NCBI GenBank assembly: GCA_977017575.1
Contig: CDRNVI010000074.1
Location: forward strand, 1 to 64,000
DNA: 64,000 bases
Direction of reading: 5' to 3'
DNA from: Paramoeba atlantica
Lineage: Eukaryota > Discosea
Of this stretch, positions 29,162 through 39,751 are shown one piece after another. Numbering within the stretch: the stretch's first letter is position 1; each line of letters opens with the position of its first letter. A program made the position numbers and the translations under genes. The notes beneath the pieces were generated by a model. The model ran no database searches and was not told where the DNA came from. It saw nothing but the letters and a program-made list of their open reading frames with translations.

Positions 29162-31060
29162 ATGAACCTCTTCAACCGCGTTCTCAACATGGGCCCCGAG
29201 CGCTCTCGTGAACGCCTCCTCGCCACCCTCGCCCAAATCCGAGTTCTCCTCGCGGACCTCCCGGAACCCTCCCGTGCCGCGGATCTCGAAATGTGCGACA
29301 TGATCAGCCGTGTCGCGGACACCGAGCACCACGACCTCGGCACCATGCTCTCCGCCCACGAGGCCGCCCGCACCCTACTGCGCTCCGTGCGACGCAAAGC
29401 GCTGTGGCCCACCCACCCCCTGCCGCTCCCCAACAACGTCATCTGCCACGAGCTCATGTACTACCACCACCCGCGGTACGGCCTGATTGTGCTTCGCTTC
29501 TTCAACCCGCTGCCGGTCCCCAACGCGGATCTCATCTGTGACCAGTGCGACCACAAGCTCGTGCTGGGGTACCAGTGCGTGGATGACGCCGGGGAGCGCG
29601 ACGCGACGAGCTTCGATGTCGGCTTCAGTGGGTTCGACCTCTGCCTCGGGTGTGCCACGACGCACTGGCGACGACACTGGCGGCACTTTCTGAGCTGGGT
29701 CGGAGACGACCCCGCGATTCTGTTGGAACTCTCGAAAGAGGAGATGGAGGAAATCGTTCGTGCAGACGGGGAGGAGAGGTGGGTGGTGAGACGCCCGTCG
29801 AGGGCAGGGAGGGAGGGGGAGAGGGGGAGAAAACCCGTAGAGGAAGCACAGGTAGAGGGGACAGAACGTTCGTCGGATCCTGTAGCGGAGTTCGTGGCCT
29901 CAGCAGAGGATGTGTACTACCCGTGTGGGGATATTGGGCATAACATTCGACTGTGTAGCAATAAGTTGGGTACGTCATGGGTGGAGGATGTGATGGAGTT
30001 TGAGATCTTTCCCGTGGGGAAGAAAATTATTGTTGTACCCGACTTTCTGTTTCATCATTTAATAGACCATTGTCGGGATCGGGCAGCGCTAAATGAAAAG
30101 GTACAGACACAGCGTCTGGAAAAAGAAATCGAAATGGAGGAGAGAACTAAAAAGAAACTTGAGTTAAGCCCCTCTAAAGGTACAGAAGAAGAGCGCATCC
30201 GTGGAGCAAACAAGCGCGAGGAACCCCAATGCGAAGAGCCTACGAGCGACGCTTCCGCGCCGCAAGGTGACTCCGAGGATTGGGAAACAGAGGAATCCTC
30301 CAGTTCGGAAGATACAATTGTGGTCACCATGGAGGATGACGCACCGTCGAATAACCAGTCTGAAGGAAGCAGCATGTCTTCCGACGAAACCGGACCAATG
30401 AGATTGGAATCGCATAGGACGAGATCGAGTTCTCGCACGGAGAACACTGCATCTGATCAAGGGTTTTCTGTGATAGGGCAGAACAGCATTATTCCCCTTC
30501 CCGACCCTCGTATGGCTTGGGATGTGGTGTATTCTCTCTATCACGTTGACTATGCAGAATCGCCCACATCGGTTGAGGAATGTTGTTTGTGCACCGAGCC
30601 ACTGAGCGATGGAGCGGGTGGCAAACTAAGCGCTGTCGTCACGCCTTGTAAACATTACTTTCACGAGGGTTGTTTGCAAAAAGTCCGTCGTTCGGAACTT
30701 ACGTCTACACATCAGCTGTCTGATGAGTTTCGCTGTCCTCTGTGTCGTTCAGTTGTGCACATTGAAGAGATCCAGGGCGTCTACGCGCAGAGAGCCCGGG
30801 TTGCATGGAAAAACAATTGTGAGAGTCTTATACGGGTTAACGCGAGTGAGTTTCTGACCGAGGAAAGAACATATTGCGCACAGTTGAATCAGATATCTAC
30901 GACTGATGAAACCGATACCAAAGAAAATCGAAACGGAAAAATGTTAAAAGAGATTCCAACACCTTTATGTTATTATGTTATGTTGGTAAATGATTATCGT
31001 GCACCTGAAACGTCGTGTACTTTCGTTCTGTGCGTGCATCGTTGTACCGGTTCTGGTTGA
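29162..31060 (+). CDS. Putative E3 ubiquitin ligase with ZZ-like and RING fingers
   Basis: 632 residues. Residues about 125-180 hold a ZZ-like zinc module (ICDQCDHKLVLGYQC, then FDLCLGCATTHWRRHWRHF). A charged, probably disordered middle contains a coiled-coil-prone stretch (EKVQTQRLEKEIEMEERTKK) and an acidic Ser-rich patch. Near the C-terminus is a RING-type finger: CCLCTEPL ... VVTPCKHYFHEGCLQKV ... FRCPLCRSVV. RING proteins pass ubiquitin from E2 to substrate, and ZZ fingers usually bind peptides or histone tails. The pair suggests a ligase whose substrate is selected by the ZZ end. The first 300 bp are C-rich on the coding strand and the next 200 bp G-rich, as in two other genes here. 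No close family name can be given. Confidence 0.75.
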   Translation: MNLFNRVLNMGPERSRERLLATLAQIRVLLADLPEPSRAADLEMCDMISRVADTEHHDLGTMLSAHEAARTLLRSVRRKALWPTHPLPLPNNVICHELMYYHHPRYGLIVLRFFNPLPVPNADLICDQCDHKLVLGYQCVDDAGERDATSFDVGFSGFDLCLGCATTHWRRHWRHFLSWVGDDPAILLELSKEEMEEIVRADGEERWVVRRPSRAGREGERGRKPVEEAQVEGTERSSDPVAEFVASAEDVYYPCGDIGHNIRLCSNKLGTSWVEDVMEFEIFPVGKKIIVVPDFLFHHLIDHCRDRAALNEKVQTQRLEKEIEMEERTKKKLELSPSKGTEEERIRGANKREEPQCEEPTSDASAPQGDSEDWETEESSSSEDTIVVTMEDDAPSNNQSEGSSMSSDETGPMRLESHRTRSSSRTENTASDQGFSVIGQNSIIPLPDPRMAWDVVYSLYHVDYAESPTSVEECCLCTEPLSDGAGGKLSAVVTPCKHYFHEGCLQKVRRSELTSTHQLSDEFRCPLCRSVVHIEEIQGVYAQRARVAWKNNCESLIRVNASEFLTEERTYCAQLNQISTTDETDTKENRNGKMLKEIPTPLCYYVMLVNDYRAPETSCTFVLCVHRCTGSG

Positions 31061-31674
31061 CTCTTTGATTTGCGCTCGGTTAGTGGAAAGCATGTGTATA
31101 CTATGCTAACTGGTCATGTGACGGTATGTTGTTCAGTTTTACAAGATACATGAGCATTTAATCACGTACCAGTAACGACACAATTTTCGGAGTTCACGAC
31201 TACAATTTTATGGTGTGTTAGAAACGTTTATCTACACTCCCTTGCGGAAAAAGTTCCTCCCTTGCGAAAAAAGAGATCTTTGTTTCCACCTGTTGTTGTT
31301 GATGCAGTACCACCTTGCTCTCCCAGGGTGACGTTTTCCAAGTTTTCGGCCGAATTACCCATGCGAGAACGACCTTTTCCCAATCCTGCCGTATGATCGC
31401 ACTACTTGACATCATGATGGCAATTATACAAAGCGGTTCAGATATACGAATGTAGGCTGACTATCATTCCTGATAATATGTACAGTGTACAAGGCTTCTG
31501 TAGTGTGCTCAACCATTTTCTCAAATATTTAAGCAGGTAGTTTAATCAGTAATTAAAGCTCTGGTAATTCAAGCTGTGGTAGTTACAAGATGATGTGTAC
31601 TCACTACCAGTATAATGAGAACAAGAAAATAATGTTTTTATTAATATTGAACTACAAGGTTCTGATTATAATTT
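31061..31674. other. Intergenic region before the transposon island
   Basis: No gene recognised. AT-rich, with paired short repeats such as TTCCTCCCTTGCG-type words around 31240-31265. Confidence 0.45.
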
Positions 31675-31863
31675 ATGGTATGTAGTACAGAAGGCTTCTT
31701 CATTAGATTTGAAGACAAAGGCGCTCTGGAAATCATCAAGCATGCATTACTGAAAGTTGATGTGAAACCAAAGGTTCTGGACGATAGGCAATGTGTTTTT
31801 ATTCCAGTTTCGGTCGCTGAAACAGTGCTGGACATTATAGCAGCCGAGCAATTCGAGGTGTGA
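31675..31863 (+). CDS. Small open frame, 62 codons, possible gene
   Basis: The translation (FIRFEDKGALEIIKHALLK, then DRQCVFIPVSVAETVLDIIA) has a protein-like alternation of hydrophobic and charged residues and could form an alpha/beta fold. No family was recognised. It lies on the host coding strand outside any identified transposon. It is too short to be certain. Confidence 0.35.
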   Translation: MVCSTEGFFIRFEDKGALEIIKHALLKVDVKPKVLDDRQCVFIPVSVAETVLDIIAAEQFEV

Positions 31864-31899
31864 AAACAGAACTCAAATATGAACTGTACGAATATCATC

Positions 31900-32062
31900 C
31901 TTGGTATTGGAATATTATGGCATTGGATCCTTGGTATTGGAATATCACCACTGGTATTGGACGAGTGGAATCTGCGTTTCCCGAATTCTAGTGCATAGAA
32001 TAATTCGTAAGTTTTTCTTTCGTAAGAAGAAGAAAGATTTCTTTCGAAGAAGAAGAAAGATC
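31900..32062. repeat. Short tandem repeats
   Basis: TTGGTATTGGAATAT-type words occur three times between 31900 and 31970. A duplicated TTTCTTTCG + AAGAAGAAGAAAGA block follows at 32015-32060, each unit nearly palindromic between its pyrimidine and purine halves. Confidence 0.5.
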
Positions 32063-32348
32063 GCTGAAAATATGTGGGATAAAAAATATTTTTTAATAAA
32101 ATCCATTCATTCCAATAGCAAATGTGCATACTCTGTCCTTCTTTTATGATTTCGGGATCCTCGTGACGCTTACGCTTGTTCACCGTTTGCAAAGACGAAA
32201 CCTCAAGCACCACCTTCAGAATCGTAAAGTTAACAAAATGGAAGAAATTTGTTTATTAAAGCAAAATTCGCATTTTTCAAAAATTTCAATTTTTTTAATG
32301 TTTTAAGTAGAAAAAACAACTTTCAGCTTCTAGATTCCAGCATAAATA

Positions 32349-33069
32349 CTGTCACCCCCCCTTTATACTTCAGGGGGGTGAACCCGCCCTTTATACTTTC
32401 GTTTTCATCCCGACTAAAAATCAGCACCCCCCCATTTATACTTCCGGTCAATTTTTTTTAAAACCATTTTCCACATGTTTTTGTATTAAAAGTTAGAGAT
32501 GTGTGTAGAGGTATTCCTAGATATAAATTTGTTCCCATGCCATTACTCACAGTCAGTTAAGCATTATACCCCTCTTCATCGCGTTGGGACTCCCAACGAA
32601 ATAATAGTTTCAAGCGCGGAGCCTTCGACGTTACCAGTGTCCATCGGTTCACCCCAGGGAGGAAAGAACCCAACAATGTAGGAGATGTTGAATGTGTGTC
32701 ATTCGAGTAGCAGTGCTCAACAAATCAGCGAGATGTACGGCGTCTGATCTCGAACCATCCGCTCCGTCCCGAAGAATGGTGTCGGTTTTTTCCAGAAAAA
32801 AATAAATCTATCGTGGTCGGAAGCGCGATGGGGTTATTATGCCCTGCATGTTTGGAGATTAGATGATTGATTTTTATCTAGAATAATAGAAAACCAGCGC
32901 CGCGAAGCGGCGCATTTTTTTTTTTTTCCCCCTTTTCAAAACATTTGTTTCGCGGATTTTTCAAAAAATCAGACCCCCCCTTTATACTTCCGAAAGTGAG
33001 ACCCCCCCCCTTTCTACTTCCAAAAGTACCGAAACCGGCGGAAGTATAAAGTGGGGGGGGGTATGACAG
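32349..33069. mobile_element. 721-bp non-autonomous mariner-type element
   Basis: Ends are CTGTCACCCCCCCTTTATAC at the left and its inverse at 33046-33069 with two or three extra bases. TA flanks both sides (32347-32348 and 33070-33071). The motif CCCCCCTTTATACTTCC recurs several times just inside both ends, like multiple transposase-binding sites. A GC-rich hairpin (GCGCCGCGAAGCGGCGC) followed by a run of T lies at 32896-32926. No transposase was recognised. Confidence 0.7.
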
Positions 33070-33194
33070 TACGTACACAAGACTTACAAATGAATACAAC
33101 GACAATGATCTTGCAGATTCTCTAAGATGCGCAGCATCACATCGCCGCCATTGCATCGTAGACTGCCGTTGCATTTTTCAGCATTGGCTTGCAC

Positions 33195-33912
33195 ACGATC
33201 TGCCCTTCTCACTTTTCTTCCAAACACATTTCCTTTTCGATTCAGGCGCTTTTTCGCCACAGAATTCGCACACTCTACGGTGTTCTTGTGAACACCCTCT
33301 GCCGTGACCCATTAACGGAGGTGATTTACACTGTTCCACTTATAACGTTCACCAAGACGGATATTGTGCCGCGCCCCATCGGTCCAAATTCTAGTACTCC
33401 CCCCGCACGCCAGATCTTCAATGCGAGGAATCAAAGTGCTCGCCTTGCGATCAGGTACTACTTCCATGAATATTTGAGATAATTTGTACGTTTGAGTAGT
33501 CACGGCAATGGTCTGCAACTTCTGTACCATCATCTCGCACACGTTTTGCACCGTAGGAACCTCGGTGACGTTTCCGCACAGAAAAAAACGTCTTGTCACA
33601 TAGCATGGAATCAACACTGCCTCGATTCCTGATACGCCGGCGAACGTGAGCTGTGACCATCATGCCATCCATCCATTGACTTAAGGATACGATGCTCTGC
33701 TTACTAAGCCCTATCTCCGCTGCCGAATCAGCGTGTCGTCCACCACGAGCGTACAAGATTATGTACTTTATAGTTTGCTATGTGCTCCGTTGTGCCCTTC
33801 CTGGTATGAGTGGTCCCAAGGTGGCGTACATTCCCTTGCACCTTTTAGTACACCTCCACTTCTCGCCAGTGATGTACATAGTGTAGGGCACCTTGTGCGC
33901 TGCCTTGTAACA
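33195..33912 (-). pseudogene. Merlin (IS1595/ISXO2-like) transposase relic
   Basis: Read on the minus strand in pieces. Near 33900-33780 comes a zinc-ribbon-like start (KVPYTMYITGEKWRCTKRCK). It is followed by LSKQSIVSLSQWM, then CDKTFFSVRKRHRG matching the DE-x-x-F-x-x-RK-x-x-RG step of the family. Then STRIWTDGARHNI and WNSVNHL match the TDG...VNH step, and EGVHKNTVECANSVAKKRL matches HTN-x-x-E. These pieces lie in more than one frame and the key DE pair reads DK, so the copy is inactive. Merlin elements are DNA transposons related to bacterial IS1595. Its terminal repeats were not identified. Confidence 0.6.
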
Positions 33913-33914
33913 TG

Positions 33915-34180
33915 CAGTCCGCGTCATACTGACCCCCCCTCCCAGGAAATCTTAGTTTTCCTATTCGATTTTTCTCATCTATGCAGCATTCGAGAGATAT
34001 CGTTCCCATAGGAAAGTAGTGCTTTTGCCACTGTTTTTACCACTGTTTTTACCTTTTAGCCAGACGCTTCGAAAAAGTGGAAAATTGCACGTTTTTTTAC
34101 CAAAATTTTGAATAGATTTAAAAATTGCTTATTTTTTCATTACTTTTTTTCCGGAGGGGGGATCAATATGACGCGGACTG
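33915..34180. mobile_element. 266-bp mariner-type MITE inserted at the Merlin relic
   Basis: Ends CAGTCCGCGTCATACTGACC (left) and the inverse of CAGTCCGCGTCATATTGATC (right), each continuing into a C or G run. TA follows the right end and a decayed TG precedes the left. The interior shares the CTCATCTATGCAGCATTCGA and GAGAGAT...CGTTCCC words with the element at 45592-46768, so it is a short derivative of that family. Confidence 0.65.
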
Positions 34181-34523
34181 TACTTTTGCGGCCAAAGACA
34201 GATTTTGGGCTTAATTAAGTTTGGGCGTAATTAAGTTTAGACCGGTATTTCGGGATTGCGACTCCGTTGACAATCTGTGACCCTCAAGTTAGAAATCTGA
34301 TTTGGTGTGAATTTATGTCGCCGCAGAACTGTACTAATTGTTTCAGCGGATGTAGGCTTGAGTTTTACCACCATATCCTGAATAACATATCCTGATAACA
34401 CACTCCCAACTTTCATTGGGAATTCCTTTGATATGCATCAAATTTTCGATGACCATTATAAATAGGAATTTTAGCTAAAGTTATACACTTGATTCAAAAT
34501 TTATGTTGCGATTTGTATAAGCA

Positions 34524-34766
34524 ATGGAAAGAGATCCTAAAATTGTGGGGCTATCAGAGTTCAACGCTGGATGGGGAGCAGCAAGAGATATTGCAGACGC
34601 CATTGAAATACTTAAAAAATTGTGTGATGCGACTGTACATAAACCATTAGACGAGAATGATTTAGCCACCTACGAGAAAAATTGGAATGCGGCGCTTCAT
34701 GTCATACATGACAATCTTTGCTGTCGGAGGGATCAGTTGCGAAGAATATCGAATTCCTCATTTTAA
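34524..34766 (+). CDS. Small open frame, 80 codons, possible gene
   Basis: The sequence (IVGLSEFNAGWGAARDIADA, IEILKKLCDATVH, YEKNWNAALHVIHDNL) looks like a small helical protein. It starts with ATG and lies between two transposons on the host coding strand. No family was recognised. It could be a gene fragment carried by a mobile element. Confidence 0.35.
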   Translation: MERDPKIVGLSEFNAGWGAARDIADAIEILKKLCDATVHKPLDENDLATYEKNWNAALHVIHDNLCCRRDQLRRISNSSF

Positions 34767-35154
34767 ACCAATGAAATATTTTAACGTGGCACTACGCTAG
34801 GCTACCGCAGCGTTTTTTGCATGCTTCGCTATGCAATTTCCTGTATTAGCTGATTGTTGGTGGATCTTGAAAAGCTCACAATAATGAAAGTACCCCCCCC
34901 TTAGATATCCTAGTACGCTACTTATCCTCTTTTGTGATGAAACCTCTGGGTCACGAGAGGATAAGTAGCATACTAGTTTACAGAGAATCTTTTCAGAATC
35001 TTTTCTTAAAAAATCAGTAGTAAAATTTTAAGAGTTGTGCACAGTTATATTCAGAATAAAATTCTCGGTGTTCTGAGAACAATGAGAATCATGATTCGTA
35101 GATAGGAAGCAAACGTTTGTCAGTGAGTACGGCGTTCATTTTCGACGAAAGATA

Positions 35155-35238
35155 CAGTGCTCGCAAAAATTAGTAAAACTTTTATTGTAAAATAATAAAA
35201 AAGTTTTACTAATTAAAAATTTACTAATTTTTGCACTG
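35155..35238. mobile_element. 84-bp Tc1-type MITE
   Basis: Ends CAGTGCTCGCAAAAATTAGT and the inverse of CAGTGCAAAAATTAGTAAAT. The tiny element is almost a pure hairpin. TA precedes the left end only. CAGTG termini are typical of Tc1/mariner elements. Nested in copy 1 of the CCCTTAGATATCC family. Confidence 0.6.
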
Positions 35239-35826
35239 CCCCCAAAAAGTTTGCCAACTTGGTAAAATTAATTTTTGCAGATACGGTATTTCTGTCGTTT
35301 GAGTACGTTGTGCAAAATGTAATTCTGAGTAAATATCATCTGCAAAATGGTAGTGCCAGGGAAGACCGCGATGAGGTCCCGACCATGCTTCCCCATGCTG
35401 AGTTTGTCAGGCTTTAGTGAAGCATGTTTTTCAGAAAAGGTGTCTTTACTTTGCGAAAAAAATGGAGAGTATGTAGACGGTACCTATAGATCGCTGTAGG
35501 TCGCTGGCAGTTTCTGGCGGGAACTCGCGGACTCTGACAGTTTCTGGCGGATTCTGACAGTTTCTGTAGGTATTTTTTTAGAGTGGAGAGCTAGAGGGGG
35601 TGTACTAGACTAAATAAGGGAACCGCGGTGGTTATGCACAGGTACCGCGGTGTATGTATATTGTGTACAATATATAAATATATTGTGACTGGTGATGAGA
35701 CTTCGGTGTGCCGGGAGCCCACAAATGAAATAACCTAAGAAATCCGTGGCACAAAGAGGGTGAAGATTAAGACATGAAGGTTAAGACATGTATCAAAGAA
35801 AAGGCCATGGTAACATCTTGGTTTTG

Positions 35827-36489
35827 GACAATGGACACTATGCAGTTGTCCACTGCCATCTGGTGCCATGCGCTGCCATCCAGTGCCATCCAAAACGGAG
35901 ATATGAGCGAGGCCCGAAGACCTTTTTTTTGATTTTTTTGAGGACCGAAGAACTTTCCATTTCCGCCGGATGTTGTAGGACAAGTGATGGCCTTGATATG
36001 AAAAAGCGGCTAATGTCGGATTCAATTGTACTCATTTTTCAAAAACACGACTTTTCCTTTCCTTTTGCAAAATAAGATATTTTCTCGGTCTCTTCTTGTG
36101 CGTTCTCTGTCATGTACATGTGCGGGCCTGAGTTGAATTTTAAAGTGAAAGCATGATGGAGACACACCAAAAACTTTTGAAGATTTTTTGCGTTGTGACC
36201 GGAGAGAAATGTCTTCACGATCACGAGGGTGGGAAAGTTCTTGACTCTGTTTCCAGTATTTGTCGGAGGCGATGTAAGCACGTAAGTTTCAGAAAAAGAT
36301 TGTCTCGATTACTTCCTTACTTTTATTCAGATGTGCGCAAACCGTCCCACAAATTTTAGTTTTGGTTACTTGTAGTACACAAGTTTTTTAGTACACAAGT
36401 ACATAATTTTTTTTTAGACACAAAAATTAGTCATCCAGTGCCATCCGCTGCCATCCAGTGCCATCCAAATCTTCATAGTGTCCAATGTC
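35827..36489. mobile_element. 663-bp element of unknown class inside the transposase remnant
   Basis: Starts GACAATGGACACTATG and ends with the inverse of GACATTGGACACTATG (one mismatch in 16). Just inside each end is a short array of GTGCCATCC-type words, in direct orientation at both ends. It breaks the mariner sequence between GGTTTTGG and TCTGTGCTTTTTCCC, which adjoin (three bases apart) in copy 2. It has no recognised coding region; a 68-codon frame at 36153 shows no known motif. Confidence 0.55.
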
Positions 36490-37060
36490 TGTGCTTTTTC
36501 CCGGTTCCTCCCCAGAACAACGTACTTGGGAACATCGTTTGTTTCCACTGCACCTGTTGTGGAGCGCTCAGTCTTGTCAAAGTCGAGTTGCACGGGAAAC
36601 GAAAGCAGCATCAGATCTGTACTGTTGCACTTCAACCGTTACAGGATCAGGTTGGATAACAGGAGCTTCCTTTTTTCAATGAATGATAGAGGATTTATTT
36701 TGACACGAGCAAGTATCCACCCGGCAAGACTTTATTCGTGCTAGACTTGTACGCAATTCCTTTTTCTTGATTTTGATGCCTTACTTGGACAGCGTGCAAC
36801 TCCGTCCAAAAGAACACATCGGCGAATACTTTCGGCGCGGTTGTATCATGCTAAAAACAACTTCTGGAGCAAATGTCGCGCGAACTTCTTCTAGTACGCT
36901 ACTTATCCTAGTATGCTACTTATCCTAGTACGTTACTTATCCTCAAACTGCCCATTTCGGAGACGGAATGCGGGATATCTAAGGGGGGGTAACGGTATTG
37001 TAATTTCATCCATAAGCATCTTCAGAAGTTTTTGACTTTTCTACATTTTGATTACAAAAT

Positions 37061-37530
37061 TCTTTTTTAGGCTCATCGTTAAACGCGGTGGTTGTTTTCA
37101 ACTTAGAAGTCACTCATGCTGCGCGCTTCGCGTTGAAAACTACCACGGCGTTTAACGAAGAGCCTAAAAAAGAAAATTCGGCCTGGAAAGCTAAAGGAAA
37201 CACAAAGATTATAGCCAAAATTAGCCGATTTTCAGGTAAAAATGGGGTGATTTTTTGCGTATTTTTGCTCTCAGAGCACTAAATCCGATATATGCGTGTG
37301 AGAAATCACTCGTAGGCGTGAATGAAAGCTTACTGAACGTATTGGGTAGAGAATGCGACTCCAACCACACCATTCTTTTGACATAAAAAGACTCATTTAG
37401 GTCCGAAAATTACTTTTTCGCAATTTTTGGTCAAAAATGGGCCATTTTGGGAGGCGTTTTCACTGTTTTTGTTCACTTTTGTTTTATTATAATCGAGGGT
37501 AGAGCGGTAGTTTTACAGCCACCGCAATTC
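37061..37530 (-). repeat. Foldback repeat family, internally deleted copy
   Basis: The palindrome at 37061-37176 and the following ~280 bp (AGCCGATTTTCAGGTAAAAA, TCTCAGAGCACTAAATCCGA) match 3521-3930. Then sequence matching 4330-4411 follows directly (CACTGTTTTTGTTCAC, ATCGAGGGTAGAGCGGTAG). About 400 bp of the middle is missing. Confidence 0.65.
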
Positions 37531-38650
37531 TTTCTATAATATTGGGGGGATAACTACGTATTGGGGGAATTATTGGGAGTACCGTTACCCCCCCCCTTAG
37601 ATATCCCGCATTCCGTCTGCGAAATGGGTAGTTTGAGGATAAGTAACGTACTAGGATAAGTAGCGTACTAGAAGAAGTTCGAGTGACCTTTGCGCCAAAA
37701 ATTGTTTTTAGCATGTTACAACCGCGCCGAAAGTATTCGCCGATGATTTCTTTTCGTCGGAGTTGCACGCTGTCCAAGTGAGGCATCAAAATCAAGAAAA
37801 AGGGATAGGACTCCCTCGGTTGGGTGACTTGCGTACAAGTCCAGCACGAATAAAGTCTTCTCGAGTGGATACTTGCTTGTGTCAAAAAAATCCTTTATCA
37901 TTCATTGAAAAAAGGAATCTCCTGTCATCCAGCCTGATCCTGTAACGGTTGAAGTGCAACCGTACAGGTCTGATGCTGCCTTCGTTTCCCGTGCACCTCG
38001 ACCTTCACAAAATTGAGCGCTCCACAACAGGTGGTGGAAACAAACGGTGTTCCCAATACTTTGTTCTGGGGAGGAACCGGGAAAAAGCACAGACGCCCAA
38101 AACCAAGCTGTTACCATAGCCTTTTCTTTGTGACATGTCTTAACCTTCACCTTCTTTGTTCCACGGATTTCGGAGGTTATCTCACTTATGGGCTCCCAAC
38201 CCACCGAAGTCTCATCACCAGTCACAATAGTAGTGTACCCACCGCGGTCGGCATTCATAAGAGCGATCGTATCAAGCAATTTGCTGACTGATTCTTCGGG
38301 GTCGGTAGGAACAAGTTGTGTACAACCGTTCACCCGGCGTCGGCAAATTGACAAAAGCGTAGCCAGAACTTGTCTTTGCCGGACTCTGACAAGACCCGAA
38401 AGTGAGCTGAGTTACCAGAGAAAAACGAAAACATCATTCTCTTCGTAACTCTAGTGAGTAATATTCTCTGGGGCAGTACCAACAACGACAGGGTCTTGAG
38501 GCATTAGAGCACCCCTAACCTGATTCGCGCTAAAACTAAGTGGAGGCAATGGTTGACGCATTTGGTAGTAGTAGAGTTGTAGTATACAGTGTAGAAATAG
38601 TATAGAAGCATCTATATAGTGTATGGTGAACAGAAGTTTTTTTGGGTAAT

Positions 38651-39420
38651 ATGCAGTGTAAATATAAGTTGAAAGTGAAATTTTTCAATATTTTTCGAAT
38701 TCAATTTTTTTGAGGGAAATGTGCAGGAGAAATTATTTCAATAGGAATTCGAACATCTTTGGAAACATACTCCCTATATTTCGGACCTTTTTTACTTCTC
38801 AAATGTTCTGTACAACGTGTACTACTTTGGCCTATTTGCTGCCAGCGCCCTCAATTTCGCCGTTAAAGGCGGTAAAAACGGTGTGTTGGCCGCGAAACCA
38901 CTGCTTCGGGTTAAACACCCCTTGCGAATGTTGTGTCCACCCTGATAAAAAAGCTTCAAGTAGGGGGCTGCGGGTAAAACCTCGAGAAACTTCTCCCAAA
39001 CTTTGGTGAAACCTGGATGCAGCCTCAAGAAACCTCGATGACACCTTTCGGAACTTCGATGAAACTTCGCGAAACCTCGGTGAAATCACGCGAAACGTTG
39101 AGAACATAATAATAAACCCCTGGTGAAGCTTCGCGAGATGTCGTGAAATCGCGCCTCCCGCAGCCCCTCAAGTAAGTGATGACATCTAGAGAGCAATATT
39201 TGAGGGAATCAAGAAGGAATCTAAAGAAGAATCTAAACACTAAATAGGGGGAGACAGTCAGTGTAAAGTCGAGTGTAAAAGAGTTGAAATGCTACTTTGA
39301 ACGCCGCTAAAACCGTTTACCGAACGTTTAAATACAATAGAACAACCATTTTAGGGTAAAAATTATTAAAAGATTTTTTTCCAAAAAAATTTTTTTTTCA
39401 ACCTACATTTATACTGCCGG
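38651..39420. mobile_element. About 770-bp nested element with GTTGAAA-type inverted ends
   Basis: Left end GCAGTGTAAATATAAGTTGA and right end the inverse of GGCAGTATAAATGTAGGTTG. Related ends occur singly at 44909-44933 and as a 112-bp unit at 63151-63262. No transposase seen. The interior includes a degenerate array of GAAAC(C/T)TCG units (about 38975-39100). Confidence 0.55.
38975..39100. repeat. Degenerate 12-13-bp tandem array
   Basis: Words such as GAAACCTCGATGA, GAAACTTCGCGAAACC and GTGAAATCACGCGAAACG follow each other about eight times with mismatches. Non-coding. Confidence 0.5.
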
Positions 39421-39751
39421 TGACCCGTTTTTTTTGTACATGCGCATGTTACATGATGTATCTATCGATGTATTTCTATTCTGAATATAACTGTGCACAA
39501 CTTTAAAAAAAATACTACTGAATTTTTTTTAAGAAAATATTCTCAAAATTTTCTCTGTAAGCTAGTACGCTGCTTATCCTCTCGTGACCCAAAGGTTTCA
39601 TCACAAAAGAGGATATGTAGCGTACTGGGATATCTAAGGGGGGTAACGGTAGTTACAATATTAAATAATATCTATATTCAAATCAAAAAAAAATTGAAAT
39701 TAGAAGCAATAGTACTAAAGTACGAATTAATATTCGCGCTCCACTCTTCCG

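Larger units (their letters stand above)
34889..36995 (+). mobile_element. Mariner-type element, copy 1 (CCCTTAGATATCC family)
   Basis: The right end reads GGGATATCTAAGGGGGGGTA then ACGG, flanked by TA (36996-36997). The left end starts near 34889 with the inverse, slightly decayed at the tip. Inside each end are words like CTAGTACGCTACTTATCC. The transposase remnant runs on + from about 35480: VTGDETSV-like DNA near 35690-35705 (mariner TGDE motif). It is interrupted at 35827 by another element and resumes at 36490 with sequence like that of copy 2. Several stops show that it is dead. Related copies lie at 37582-39649 and 42511-43190, both inverted relative to this one. Confidence 0.65.
37582..39649 (-). 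mobile_element. Mariner-type element, copy 2 (inverted relative to copy 1)
   Basis: Ends CCGTTACCCCCCCCCTTAGA (left) and its inverse (right), flanked by TA at 37580-37581 and 39650-39651. The minus strand encodes a mariner-like remnant at 37902-38354 (TTIVTGDETSVGWEP, VKVKTCHKEKAMVTAWFW) and, in another frame, sequence down to 37680. The TGDE block carries a first catalytic Asp. A 770-bp element is nested at 38651-39420. The right end stops 102 bp before the next host gene. Confidence 0.7.

Noticed and set aside
32499-32681. 60-codon frame inside the 32349-33069 element as a transposase
   Set aside because: No HTH or catalytic motif; likely chance.
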